The translations under genes were made by a program, and so were the position numbers. This document shows, one piece after another, positions 1 to 10,328 of a DNA stretch of 49,171 bases. Source of the stretch: Psychrobacter sp. UBA3962 (lineage in GTDB: Bacteria; Pseudomonadota; Gammaproteobacteria; Pseudomonadales; Moraxellaceae); assembly GCF_002385225.1 (NCBI RefSeq), contig NZ_DGDC01000017.1, positions 1 through 49,171 of the forward strand, written 5' to 3'. The notes beneath the pieces are model-generated. The model had not been told where the DNA came from. It ran no database searches and saw only the letters and a list, made by a program, of their open reading frames with translations. Positions within the stretch are counted from its first letter, which is position 1, and each line of letters begins with the position of its first letter.

Positions 1-11
1 TGGTCGGATGC

Positions 12-3000
12 TTACCTTAGATTTAGCTTATCACCCGCTTCAAAATCAGTGATAATATCAAAATTAGGGGTTAGTAGCCCATCGATGTCATTGGCCGTCC
101 AGATAAAGGTATCTTCCCCTAATCCGCCTGTTAGTACGTCATCTCCAGATTTACCTTGCAGAATATCATTGCCCTCCATACCTAGTAAGATGTCATCTAA
201 TCCTTCACGGCCTACTAAGGTTTCTGAAGCATTGGTCCCTTGAACCGTTCCGGTATCACCTTGTTGGTACTCGATGCTTACTAACGCTGAGCTAGAAACG
301 TCATTTTCAGAAATGGTGTAATCGAATGAGTTCACATCATCAAAGTCAGTCGTAGTATAGATGACTGGGTCAATACCTGAGGTTTGGCCCCCATTAACAT
401 CAAAGGTTGTTGTTACTTCAGAGTTAGGTGAGGTATTGTCATTGCCAACCAATACTGCCTGATCTAACTCCAACGTACCCGTAAAGTCATTAGTGATAAC
501 GCTATCGTCTTTCGCAGATAAACTGTAGACAAAGATGGTTTGCTCAGATTGAACACTATCGCCATCATCATCTATGAGGGTAAAGGTAATGTCTTCTTGA
601 TAATCAACCACTAAGGATTGCGTTTCATAAGTGTATTTACCTGTCTCGAAATCTAGCGTCATAATACCTTGTGCTAAGGTATTAATGGTAACCGTTGTGG
701 TTAATTGGTCATAGCTATATATATCCGATGGTGGGCTAGAGGCTGTCATAGAGCCGTCACTGCCATCATAGTCATAAGTAATACCATCTAGGGTAAAGGT
801 TAGGACGTGACCTTCATCCGCACCAAACAAGTTGCCATTAACCAGACCATAGTCTATGACATCAGGCAAGGTATCGACCAAAATATCATCTAGTTGATTT
901 AGGTCAGTGATTAGCCTAGTAAGATCATCGGCACCTTGTTCACCAATCTGTCCATCATAAGCAATGGGTTCTAACTCATTGGTATCAGTGACGCTAGGAC
1001 CAAATGCAAAGGCATAAGATTTAATGTCATTGGCATTTAAGAAGGTTGTCCAAAGTGACTCTTCTTCAGTTTGGATACCCTGATCTGGATCAGTACTGTT
1101 ATTATAGCCTGTACCATTTAAACCAGGACCAAAGTCTTCTAGTGTGCCTTGACCATATGTTGGCTCACCATCAGTTAGGAAATATGAATAGTTGTTAGCA
1201 CCAAATATAGCTCCTGCATCATCATAACTATTCATAGTCACATCTAAAGCAGCATCATAATTAGTCCCACCATCAGCGACTATACCAGGCAGGTTGGCTT
1301 TCAACTCATCGATAGTCATCCATTGTGGTTGAGACTGCGCCTCTTTAGCGAAGGTTATTAGTTGAACTTTAACATCACCGGCCACATCATAACCGTCTAG
1401 TAACTTCACAATAGCCGCTTTTGCTAAATCGAGACGGGTTTCCCCTCCAGAAATCTGCGTACTCATACTGCCTGAAGTATCTAGAATAATAGTGATATTT
1501 GAGTCTGAAGTTGCAGCAGCAATATCAATGTTACTTTCTGATTGCGCAGGTCTATCATCCTCGACGGTAACCGCAAAGTTAGTAGTCGCTGATTGCGCAC
1601 CATCACTGACACTCGCTTCAAACTGAACGTCTAGCTGGTCCTCATCGTCATTACTAGGGTGGTCAATAGCATGTAACAACGTGGTATTGTAGTCGGCTAC
1701 AAACCCACCTGAGCCGTCAGTAGTAATGGGTCCTACATCAACCGTCAAGACGTCTAACGATTCTCCCTCAATGATTACTTGACCGGTTAACTGACCCGTT
1801 AAGTCATCCCATGTCCAACTGACCGTTTCACCTTTCACAGTGATATCAGTTGGGCCCGCTAAATCAATAGAGAAGTCACTAATATCAAAATTATCAACAT
1901 CTGTAAAACTGATTGAACCAGTGGCTTCTGTATTGTCCGTTGTATCATTATTACCTGTGCTATCAGGGATTGGGTCGAACTCATCTAGACCTTCTTCTGA
2001 TACTGTCACTGGAGTAACGGTTGGAATGGCGCAGTCATTGCTACCTTCGATTACAATCTCTAATACTGCTATATCAGAAGCTGTACCATCGGTCATAGTG
2101 TAATTAAAGCTTTCAGTTAACGAATCACCATCATTTAAAGCTTGAACTGTGGCATCGTCATCATTAACTTCATACACATAGGTACCATCAGCGTTGACGG
2201 TCAGAGTGCCATACATGCCTACCAATGCTGTTCCTAATACGCCAGCGGTTCCACTGCCTTCAACTGCACCAACTCTAATATCGGTCACTGTAGCATCAGC
2301 TTGGTCTGGGTTATCATTGGTTAACAAATTACCTGTGGCATCTTGTGAGCCTGATCCGTTGTCAATACCACCTGCTTCAATAGCTTCAGCACTATCGTCT
2401 ACTGCTAATAAGTCAATATCTAAAATAGTACCCGTACCACTATTTAAAATACTTACATTTGTACTTGGATTGCTTAGGGTTACGTTATATGTTTCAGTAG
2501 GCTCCCAGTCTAAATCATCGATAATAAGCACTTGGATGGTCTGAGTGTATACATTGGTGCCCGCTACAAAGGTTATTGTGCCAGTTACACCAGTATAATC
2601 TAAACCATCTACAGCAGTCATATCACTGGTAGCATAGTCAACCGTTATATCACCTGCTGGAGGCACATCACCGGTCAAAGTTACCGTAAACTCTGCAAAA
2701 CCAGCATCTTCATCAACGATTACATTATCAACTGCTACCTGATAGTAAGGCTCATCAACGATTTCGACATCAGCTATATTATTATCAGCATCGATAGCTA
2801 TAGATTCAAAACCGCCACCAGTTACGTCAGTGATGGTGATGACCACATCCTCTAAGTCCTCATCTAGTAAATCAGTTAAGGTCTCAATATCAAGGTTAAC
2901 TGAACTTGAACCTGCTGGAATGATAACTGTGGTGCTTACCGTAGTATAATCATCCCCATTGGCTGCAGTTCCTGTATATTCAACGGTGACGGTCACATCA

Positions 3001-6000
3001 GTGGCGGCGACAATTAAATTACCGTCTGCATCACGTAGTTCAATTGGAAATACTGCCGTCTCACCTTCACTGACAGTACCCGCATCACTATAGGGATAAT
3101 TGTCTACGATAGACACTTCAACCAGATCAGGTGGAGTTTCATCATTGATAGTTCCGGTAGCAATACTACCGCCTATGGTTAATGTGGTGGTTTCCCCATC
3201 GTCTGCATAGCTGTCATCAATCGTTGGGTAGGTTACAGTAAAGCTTGTAACCCCTGCCGGCACTGTAATATCACCTGTTACTGGGTCTAAGGTAACCCCA
3301 TCACTAAACACTGGTAGGTTACTATAATCTTCACCCTCAGTAGCTGGGTTTGTTGCTCCATCTGCTAAGTCAAAGCTGTAGGTTTGGTCAGAAGCGCTAG
3401 GATTACTCAGCGTAACCACATGAACCAAATCTTCACCTTCAAAGGCTGTAGTCGGTGCAACATTAATCTGAATATCGTCATCATTAATGATGGTCATATC
3501 AGCGGTGTTAGCGTCAGGATTAATACCAATATCTTCAAAGCCGCCGCCTACAGGATTGCTGATAGTGATATCAACGATTTCATCACCCTCTGCTAGCAGA
3601 TCATCTATCACCGTCAAGTCTAAATCAACTGAGCTTGCGCCGGCTGGAATAGTTACTTGAATAACGCCGGTAAAGTCATCGCCATTGTCAGCTGTTCCTG
3701 AGTAAGTCACATCAACCGTAACCTCTGTCTCAGCGGTTACTAGATTACCATCTTGATCGCGTATCTCAATAGGGAAGCTACCAACATTATCTGGATCGAC
3801 GGCATCTTCATCTATTGAACCAACATCATCTACAATCGATACTGAAACTGCATCACGTTGATACTCATCTGTAATAGTGCCTATGCCATTATTTAAAATA
3901 GTGGCATTCACTGCATTACTTAACGTCATATTGTACGTTTCAGGAAGTTCAGCATAGACATCGTCTATAATGGGCACTTGGATGGTTTGGGTAAATACAT
4001 TAGTACCCGCTACAAAGGTTATCGTGCCGGTTACCCCAGTGTAATCCAGACCATCTATAGCAGTCACATCACCCGTAGCATAATCTACCGATACGTCAGC
4101 TGTAGGAGGTACATCACCGGTTAAAGTCACCGTAAATTCTGCAAAACCAGCATCTTCATCAACGATTACATCATCAACTGCTACCTGATAATAATAACCG
4201 TCAGTGATTCCTACATCAGCTACATTACCATCCGCATCGATAGCTATGGCTTCAAAGCCACCACCCGTTACGTCAGTGATAGTAATGACCACATCTTCTA
4301 AGTCTTCATCAAGCAAATCAGTTAAAGTCTCAATATTAAGGTCAACTGAGCTTGAGCCTGCTGGAATAATAACTGTGGTACTGACCGTAGTATAATCATC
4401 ACCATTGGCTGCCATGCCTGTGTATTCAACGGTGACGGTCACATCAGTGGCAGCAACAATTAAATTGCCATCTTCATCGCGCAGCTCAATTGGGAACGCT
4501 GCCGTCTCACCTTCACTGACAGTACCTGCATCACCCTCTGGATAATTATCTACAATAGACACTTCAACTAAGTCAGGTGGAGTTTCATCATTGATAGTGC
4601 CTGTCGCACTGCTACCCCCTATGGTTAATGTGGTAGTTTCCCCATCATCTGCATAGCTGTCATCGATGGTTGGGTAGGTTACAGTAAAGCTTGTGACACC
4701 CGCTGGTACTGTAATCTCGCCTGTTACTGGGTCAAAGGTGACACCATCACTGAAGCTAACAGTATTAGAATAATCCACACCTTCAGTGGCTGTACCTTCT
4801 GCTAAGTTAAAACTAAAGGTTTCATCCGTCATGCTAGGGTTACTCAGCGTAACCACATGTACTAAATTATCACCTTCAAAGGCTGCAGTCGGTTCGACAT
4901 TAATCTGAATATAATCATCACTAATGATGGTCATATCAGCTGTGTTAGCATTAGGATCAACGCCAATACCTTCAAAGCCGCCACCAACAGGATTACTAAT
5001 GGTGATATTAACAACTTCATCACCCTCTGCTAGCAGATCATCTATAACGGTTAGGTTTAAGTTAACTGAGCTTGAGCCAGCTGGAATAGTCACTTGAATA
5101 ACGCCAGTAAAATCATCGCCATTGTCAGCTGTGCCTGAGTATGCCACATCAACCGTAACGTCTGTCGCCGCAATTATTAAATCACCGTTTTGATCGCGTA
5201 TCTCAATTGGGAAGATTCCGACGTTATCGGGATTAACAGCCCATTCATTAATCGAGTCGACATCATCTACAATACATACAGTAACCGGATCAAGTGGATT
5301 TTCAGGATCTAAGGGAGGCTCGAGTTCATCATTGATAGTGCCCTCGCCTGTCACACCGCCTACTTCCAATGTGGTAGTTTCACCATCATCTGCATAGCTG
5401 TCATCGATGGTTGGGTAGGTCACAGTAAAGCTTGTGACACCTGCTGGTACGGTAATATCACCTGTTACTGGGTCTAAGGTGACGCCATCACTAAAGGTAA
5501 AAGTATTAGCATAATCCACATTTTCGGTGGCTGTACCTGGTGTTAAATCAAAGCTAAAAACACTGTCTGTGCTACTAGCAGCACTAAGAGTGACCGTATG
5601 AACTAAATCCGTTCCTTCAGTAGCTTGGGCTGGGCTAACCTCTACAATCTCAACAGTACTATCAATAATAGTTACGTTAGCAGTATTAGCCACAGGATTG
5701 ACAAGGATGTCTTCAAAACCCCCACCCACAGGATTAGTGATGGTGATATCAACGATTTCATTGCCTTCTGGTAGCAGGTCCTCTAACGAGTTAATGTCTA
5801 AATTAACTGAGCTTGATCCTGCAGGAATAACAACTGTTAAGCTACCGGTATAATCATCACCATTAGTTGCCGAACCTGTATACTCTATGGTTACCGTTAC
5901 ATCAGTAATTGCGATTTGTGGATCACCATCAGCATTGGTAAGAGAAATAGGGAAATAAGTTGACTCGCCCTCATAAATTGAATCCACATCATCAGAAATA

Positions 6001-9000
6001 GAAACGGTTACCGGATCACCTGGATTACAGTCATCCACAATGTTCATATCAGCGACATACATCACTGGGTCAAGGGCTATAGCCTCAAAGCCACCACCAG
6101 ACACACTTGTCAGCTCAATATTAACAATCTCCGAGCCTTCAGCGATATTATCATCCAGAGTTTGTAGAATCAGATTGGTACTTTGAGCACCTGCAGGAAT
6201 TACAACACTGGCGACCCCTGTAAAGTCAGTACCATCAATAGCTACACCGCTATATTCAATGTTTACTGTGACATCCGTGACTGCATTAATAGCATTGCCA
6301 TCTGCATCTTTAAGAACTATCGGAAACAAACCACTGCCGGCCTCTATGACATCTGTCGTGAAGTCAAGAATACACACAAAAGCTGAATCACAATCATCAA
6401 CAATATTCATATCAGCGGTATTATGATCTGGATTAATGCCTATAGCTTCAAAGCCTCCTCCTGATACGTTGACAATTTCAATATTTACCAGCTCTGAGCC
6501 CTCAGCAAAATTATCATCAATTGTTTCTAATACAAGGTAGTTAGATTGACTGCCTGCGGGAATAATAATGGTTGATATACCTGTAAAGTCGGTACCATCA
6601 ATGCCTACACCACTATAATGAATATCTACTGCAGTATCGGTAATTGCACTTATAGGATTGCCATCTTGATCATGCAGCTCGATTGGAAATACCCCATTAC
6701 CACCTTCAATAACATCAGTTGCGAGGTCAAGAATTGACACGACTACTAATTCTGCATCACAGCAATCGTCGACTATATTCATATCAGCTGTGGCTTTAGT
6801 GGGATCAACTGCTATGGCTTCAAAACCACCCCCCGTCACACTGCTTAATTCGATGTTTACAATCTCTGAGCCTTCAGCGATATAATCATCCAATGTTGTA
6901 ATATCAAAATCCACACTCGAGCTGTTAGCAGGTATAGTGACACTGGCCATCCCTGTATAGTCCGTTCCATCTATGGCCACACCACTGTAATGTATATCGA
7001 CAGTGACATCTGTTATGGCGGCATTAAGGTTACCATCAGCATCTCTCAACTCTACTGTAAAGGTAGCAACCTCACCTTCATAAACTGAATCAACATTATC
7101 AACAATTGACACATAGACTGAGTCTAAATCTGTGTTACATTCATCAGTAATTGTGCCCACACCACTGTTTAGGATAGTGGCGTTGACCGCATCACTTAGC
7201 GTCACACTATAAGTTTCAGGTGCTTCAGCAATATTGTCATCTAAGATAGGCACCGTGATGGTTTGCGTGAGTGTACCCACTGGGAATACTAAGGTGCCGG
7301 TTACGCCTGTATAGTCCGTAGCGTCTAGAGCAGTAACATCACCAGTTGTGTAGTTCACAGTTACATCAGCTGTTGGGGCATCGCCTGTTAAAGTTACTGT
7401 GAATACTGCATTACCAGCATCTTCGTCAACTGTTACGTCGTTAATCTCAATAGTAGTGTATGAGCTGTCGATAATATCAACATCTGCAACACAATTATCA
7501 GCATCGACACCAATAGCTTCAAATCCGCCACCTGTCGCGTCAGTAACGGTAATGACCACATTTTCTAAGCCTTCGTCTAATAAATCAGTAAGCGTTGCAA
7601 TATCAAGATCGACTGAGCTTGAGCCTGCTGGGATAGTGACAATGGTACTTACCGTGGTGTAATCATCGCCATTGGTTGCCGTACCTGTGTACTCAACCGT
7701 AACAGTTACATCAGTGGCAGCTACGATTAAATTACCCGCTTCATCACGTAGCTCAATTGGAAAGGTTGCCGTATCCCCTTCATTAACTGCATCATAGTTA
7801 TCAACGATAGATACTTCGACTAAGTCAGGATACTGCTCTTCATCGGTAATCGTGCCAATACCGTTATGATCTATCGTGGCATTGACAGGGCTACTTAAGA
7901 CAACATTAAAAGTTTCATCTGCTTCATAATAAGCATCATCTAGAATAGGCACTTCGATGGTTTGAGTCGTCTCACCTGGCAAGAAAGTTACTGTCCCGCT
8001 TACTCCAATATAATCTGCGCCATCTACTGCTGAGTCAGCATCGGTATTAAAACTAACTTCTACCGTTTCCGTACTCGGATGTGACAAAGTAACTGTAAAT
8101 GTGGCAACAACGTCTTCCCCCATGAGACTTTCACTCACAGTGACATCATCAACACTAACACTTGGCATCATATCCGTATCTGTAATGACCGTATTAACCG
8201 TATGATCATCACCTAACTGCGCACCCCCTGTTACTGCAGTAATAACCACATTGTAATTTTCATCGCCTTCATAGACGCCGTCATCATTGATACCTACTTC
8301 GATAACCGCACTTAATTCTCCTGCGGGTATGGTGATTGTGGCAGTGGTAGGACCGGTGAAGTCGTCACTATCTGTGGTTTGATTTTGAACTTCATAGGTA
8401 ACCACAGTATCCGTATCAGAAGCTTTATCGAGAGTAATGGTATAACTAGCTGGGCCAGCATTCTCATTAATGATGCCATCACCAGACAAAGAGACGATCG
8501 CTGGAGATTCTACGACAGCTGAATCACTGCTAGGTGCTGAAATATTTTCTTGCGGATCTGCAACATAGGCTATTACTTCGATAGTCTCACCGTTAGCAGG
8601 TGCTGGATATTCTAAGACTAAGCCGTTATCTATGATGGCTTGGGTAATAGCCACTTGACCCATAGATCCATCAGGATTGGTTATTACTAAAGTATCACCG
8701 ACATTTGTCGCTGGATCTACGGTGATTAAGACACCCACAGTCCCATCTAGCTCACTTACTGAAATTATGCCATCATTTTTACTATCTTCAGTGATTGTCA
8801 CAGTTGGAGGATTGATGACAACTTCACCATTAGGAGGATTTGGATCATCAGAGCTGCCAATCGAAGCAATACCTAAAGCGGCTAAAACAGGCAGTCCACC
8901 CATCCACCACGGTTGTACAAACTCTTCGCCGCCCAACGCATTACCTTGTACGGCACCATCTTGAAGCTGTGTAACATAATCAGCTTGCTCTGCACTATCA

Positions 9001-9299
9001 GGAATATAGTAGTAAGGCTCACCCTCTTTTGATGCGCCTACAAGCGCACTATTATTGTTCTCTTGATAAAAATCTCTAATAATAAGGTCTTCTTCTGTAC
9101 CGCTACGATCAAAGGAAACCTTTAAATCGTCATCGACACGCCGAGTGATAATATGGTCGGGACCATATCCTTTAACGTTATCAAAAAATTCATAGTTAGC
9201 ATTTTTTGTGGCATTTATTACCGTTGGGCCATTGTCAGAAAGAGTATTTTTTGCAACTACTCCGCTTGAATCTACTGTTGTTACAATGATATTTTTCAT
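12..9299 (-). CDS. Giant BapA/RTX-type adhesin, 3095 aa, C-terminal secretion domain cut short
   Basis: Predicted type I secreted surface adhesin for attachment and biofilm. There is no Sec signal peptide. Residues 1-128 resemble the BapA/LapA prefix, followed by a QPWW motif and a hydrophobic stretch (about 129-147), as in adhesins held in the outer membrane by their N-terminus. About 265-2295 holds 17 Calx-beta-like modules of three types. Then come a VCBS-like block (about 2296-2420), a T1SS-143-like block (about 2425-2595), a von Willebrand A domain (about 2600-2790, MIDAS motif DTSGS and later LTDGEPT) and RTX glycine/aspartate repeats (about 3015-3065). The protein is very acidic, fitting calcium-dependent folding. 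It ends at DKLNLR, where relatives continue for roughly 100 residues of type I secretion target. The start has an AAGGAA ribosome site 6 bases upstream and lies 114 bases after the OmpA lipoprotein gene on the same strand, so the two are probably co-transcribed. Family assignment is firm; function is inferred. Confidence 0.9.
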   Translation of the reverse strand: MKNIIVTTVDSSGVVAKNTLSDNGPTVINATKNANYEFFDNVKGYGPDHIITRRVDDDLKVSFDRSGTEEDLIIRDFYQENNNSALVGASKEGEPYYYIPDSAEQADYVTQLQDGAVQGNALGGEEFVQPWWMGGLPVLAALGIASIGSSDDPNPPNGEVVINPPTVTITEDSKNDGIISVSELDGTVGVLITVDPATNVGDTLVITNPDGSMGQVAITQAIIDNGLVLEYPAPANGETIEVIAYVADPQENISAPSSDSAVVESPAIVSLSGDGIINENAGPASYTITLDKASDTDTVVTYEVQNQTTDSDDFTGPTTATITIPAGELSAVIEVGINDDGVYEGDENYNVVITAVTGGAQLGDDHTVNTVITDTDMMPSVSVDDVTVSESLMGEDVVATFTVTLSHPSTETVEVSFNTDADSAVDGADYIGVSGTVTFLPGETTQTIEVPILDDAYYEADETFNVVLSSPVNATIDHNGIGTITDEEQYPDLVEVSIVDNYDAVNEGDTATFPIELRDEAGNLIVAATDVTVTVEYTGTATNGDDYTTVSTIVTIPAGSSSVDLDIATLTDLLDEGLENVVITVTDATGGGFEAIGVDADNCVADVDIIDSSYTTIEINDVTVDEDAGNAVFTVTLTGDAPTADVTVNYTTGDVTALDATDYTGVTGTLVFPVGTLTQTITVPILDDNIAEAPETYSVTLSDAVNATILNSGVGTITDECNTDLDSVYVSIVDNVDSVYEGEVATFTVELRDADGNLNAAITDVTVDIHYSGVAIDGTDYTGMASVTIPANSSSVDFDITTLDDYIAEGSEIVNIELSSVTGGGFEAIAVDPTKATADMNIVDDCCDAELVVVSILDLATDVIEGGNGVFPIELHDQDGNPISAITDTAVDIHYSGVGIDGTDFTGISTIIIPAGSQSNYLVLETIDDNFAEGSELVNIEIVNVSGGGFEAIGINPDHNTADMNIVDDCDSAFVCILDFTTDVIEAGSGLFPIVLKDADGNAINAVTDVTVNIEYSGVAIDGTDFTGVASVVIPAGAQSTNLILQTLDDNIAEGSEIVNIELTSVSGGGFEAIALDPVMYVADMNIVDDCNPGDPVTVSISDDVDSIYEGESTYFPISLTNADGDPQIAITDVTVTIEYTGSATNGDDYTGSLTVVIPAGSSSVNLDINSLEDLLPEGNEIVDITITNPVGGGFEDILVNPVANTANVTIIDSTVEIVEVSPAQATEGTDLVHTVTLSAASSTDSVFSFDLTPGTATENVDYANTFTFSDGVTLDPVTGDITVPAGVTSFTVTYPTIDDSYADDGETTTLEVGGVTGEGTINDELEPPLDPENPLDPVTVCIVDDVDSINEWAVNPDNVGIFPIEIRDQNGDLIIAATDVTVDVAYSGTADNGDDFTGVIQVTIPAGSSSVNLNLTVIDDLLAEGDEVVNITISNPVGGGFEGIGVDPNANTADMTIISDDYIQINVEPTAAFEGDNLVHVVTLSNPSMTDETFSFNLAEGTATEGVDYSNTVSFSDGVTFDPVTGEITVPAGVTSFTVTYPTIDDSYADDGETTTLTIGGSSATGTINDETPPDLVEVSIVDNYPEGDAGTVSEGETAAFPIELRDEDGNLIVAATDVTVTVEYTGMAANGDDYTTVSTTVIIPAGSSSVDLNIETLTDLLDEDLEDVVITITDVTGGGFEAIAIDADGNVADVGITDGYYYQVAVDDVIVDEDAGFAEFTVTLTGDVPPTADVSVDYATGDVTAIDGLDYTGVTGTITFVAGTNVFTQTIQVPIIDDVYAELPETYNMTLSNAVNATILNNGIGTITDEYQRDAVSVSIVDDVGSIDEDAVDPDNVGSFPIEIRDQDGNLVTAETEVTVDVTYSGTADNGDDFTGVIQVTIPAGASSVDLDLTVIDDLLAEGDEIVDITISNPVGGGFEDIGINPDANTADMTIINDDDIQINVAPTTAFEGEDLVHVVTLSNPSASDQTYSFDLADGATNPATEGEDYSNLPVFSDGVTLDPVTGDITVPAGVTSFTVTYPTIDDSYADDGETTTLTIGGSIATGTINDETPPDLVEVSIVDNYPYSDAGTVSEGETAVFPIELRDADGNLIVAATDVTVTVEYTGTAANGDDYTTVSTTVIIPAGSSSVNLDIETLTDLLDEDLEDVVITITDVTGGGFESIAIDADNNIADVEIVDEPYYQVAVDNVIVDEDAGFAEFTVTLTGDVPPAGDITVDYATSDMTAVDGLDYTGVTGTITFVAGTNVYTQTIQVLIIDDLDWEPTETYNVTLSNPSTNVSILNSGTGTILDIDLLAVDDSAEAIEAGGIDNGSGSQDATGNLLTNDNPDQADATVTDIRVGAVEGSGTAGVLGTALVGMYGTLTVNADGTYVYEVNDDDATVQALNDGDSLTESFNYTMTDGTASDIAVLEIVIEGSNDCAIPTVTPVTVSEEGLDEFDPIPDSTGNNDTTDNTEATGSISFTDVDNFDISDFSIDLAGPTDITVKGETVSWTWDDLTGQLTGQVIIEGESLDVLTVDVGPITTDGSGGFVADYNTTLLHAIDHPSNDDEDQLDVQFEASVSDGAQSATTNFAVTVEDDRPAQSESNIDIAAATSDSNITIILDTSGSMSTQISGGETRLDLAKAAIVKLLDGYDVAGDVKVQLITFAKEAQSQPQWMTIDELKANLPGIVADGGTNYDAALDVTMNSYDDAGAIFGANNYSYFLTDGEPTYGQGTLEDFGPGLNGTGYNNSTDPDQGIQTEEESLWTTFLNANDIKSYAFAFGPSVTDTNELEPIAYDGQIGEQGADDLTRLITDLNQLDDILVDTLPDVIDYGLVNGNLFGADEGHVLTFTLDGITYDYDGSDGSMTASSPPSDIYSYDQLTTTVTINTLAQGIMTLDFETGKYTYETQSLVVDYQEDITFTLIDDDGDSVQSEQTIFVYSLSAKDDSVITNDFTGTLELDQAVLVGNDNTSPNSEVTTTFDVNGGQTSGIDPVIYTTTDFDDVNSFDYTISENDVSSSALVSIEYQQGDTGTVQGTNASETLVGREGLDDILLGMEGNDILQGKSGDDVLTGGLGEDTFIWTANDIDGLLTPNFDIITDFEAGDKLNLR
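2415..5300 (-). repeat. Tandem duplication of a four-module Calx-beta unit in the adhesin gene
   Basis: Two consecutive units each encode modules in the order A-C-A-B. Unit 1 (about 5300-3860) and unit 2 (about 3860-2415) match at DNA level. Anchor words recur 1,446 bases apart (3205 and 4651; 2535 and 3981), which is 482 codons. Within one C module the offset becomes 1,437 through a 9-base in-frame indel. A further C module starts another 741 bases on (anchor at 5392). Offsets were counted by eye; the outer edges are approximate. Confidence 0.8.
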
Positions 9300-9413
9300 T
9301 ATCTTTCCTTGTTGAATTTTAAAATGATTTATTTTTTTAATTACATCTAGAACTTTTACTAGGTAATTATTTGGGTCGACCCGCTAAATCTTGTTCAACT
9401 AGGCCTTTTGATA

Positions 9414-10328
9414 TTATCTTTGTTGTATTACAGCGACTACTCTACGGTTCATCTGTCTTCCTTCTGCAGTTGTGTTTGAGGCAATTGGCCGTGACTCTCC
9501 ATAGCCAACTGCTTGAATTCGAGCTGGGCTAATGCCGAACTGATTAATAAACACCTCTTTGACTGCCTGAGCACGACGTTTTGACAAAGCAATGTTATAA
9601 GCATCACTCGCATTACTGTCGGTATGCCCCTCAATAACTACAGTCGTATCTGAATACTTTTGCATGAATTCGGCAGCAGTAGACAGGTCGCGTAGATACT
9701 GAGGTTTAACCACTGATTTATCATTATCAAAAAGAACTTGAAGATTTATGGTTATTTTTTCTTCTAAAACAGGAACGCTAGGGGGCTGAGGTTTAGGTTG
9801 TGGACGAAGATCACAGTGTGGAATGACCTTACTTATTTGATGAGATTGATAGGACATGCCAGCCATGGCAGCACGGGCTTGATTTTCAGAAACACGCTTT
9901 GACTTTGCAACGCGGTTTTTATTGACATTTATTTCGAAATAGTAAGTCTCCTTATTTTTGATGTCTGAAACTTTATGATCTAGCAATAAGTCATTGGTAT
10001 TGAGCTCAGAGGATTTGCTACTCAATCGGTTATCCCCAATACAGGAATAAACTGTAGTAAAGTTGCCAGGATGAAGACTGACCTGATAATCATCGTTTAC
10101 TGCTATATTGACTCCTGTCCTTGAGTCATCATCATCCATAGGCCGGTAGAGGACCAGTCGGATTGTACCCTCTGGAGTTGGTGTATTTAATATAGCCTCG
10201 ACATCGACAACTTCACTGGGATGCCATGCAACATTGTTTACTCTGACCATTTCGTTTTGAGTAGCACATCCCTGCGATAGGGTTGCTATAAGTAATGTAC
10301 CAATAAGCGTTTTAATTGTTGTTTTCAT
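9414..10328 (-). CDS. OmpA-family peptidoglycan-binding lipoprotein next to the adhesin
   Basis: The N-terminus is a lipoprotein-type signal: a charged start, a hydrophobic core and Cys21 after LSQG. Serine at -3 is less usual than leucine, so the lipobox is imperfect. Residues 22-185 match no domain I recognise and include a proline-rich linker. From about 193 there is an OmpA-C domain with the core pattern VVIEGHTDSNAS, then NIALSKRRA and a final MNRRV, including the conserved Asp and Arg that bind diaminopimelate. It is therefore probably an outer-membrane lipoprotein holding peptidoglycan. The ribosome site AAGGAT lies 6 bases before ATG. It directly precedes the giant adhesin gene, and OmpA-type proteins are often found beside type I secreted adhesins, so a role in adhesin export or anchoring is a reasonable inference, not shown. 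Confidence 0.85.
   Translation of the reverse strand: MKTTIKTLIGTLLIATLSQGCATQNEMVRVNNVAWHPSEVVDVEAILNTPTPEGTIRLVLYRPMDDDDSRTGVNIAVNDDYQVSLHPGNFTTVYSCIGDNRLSSKSSELNTNDLLLDHKVSDIKNKETYYFEINVNKNRVAKSKRVSENQARAAMAGMSYQSHQISKVIPHCDLRPQPKPQPPSVPVLEEKITINLQVLFDNDKSVVKPQYLRDLSTAAEFMQKYSDTTVVIEGHTDSNASDAYNIALSKRRAQAVKEVFINQFGISPARIQAVGYGESRPIASNTTAEGRQMNRRVVAVIQQR

Noticed and set aside
2415..8500. Regular repeats that could suggest a CRISPR or satellite array
   Set aside because: The period is protein-sized (about 270-390 bases), the frame is open and the repeats encode Calx-beta modules.
49..8964. Plus-strand reading frames of 60-120 codons inside the adhesin gene
   Set aside because: They mirror the repeat modules on the opposite strand, lack ribosome sites and have low-complexity Ser/Thr/Val composition.
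9300..9413. Terminator between the OmpA lipoprotein and the adhesin
   Set aside because: No stem with a T-run was found; the spacer is AT-rich without a strong hairpin.
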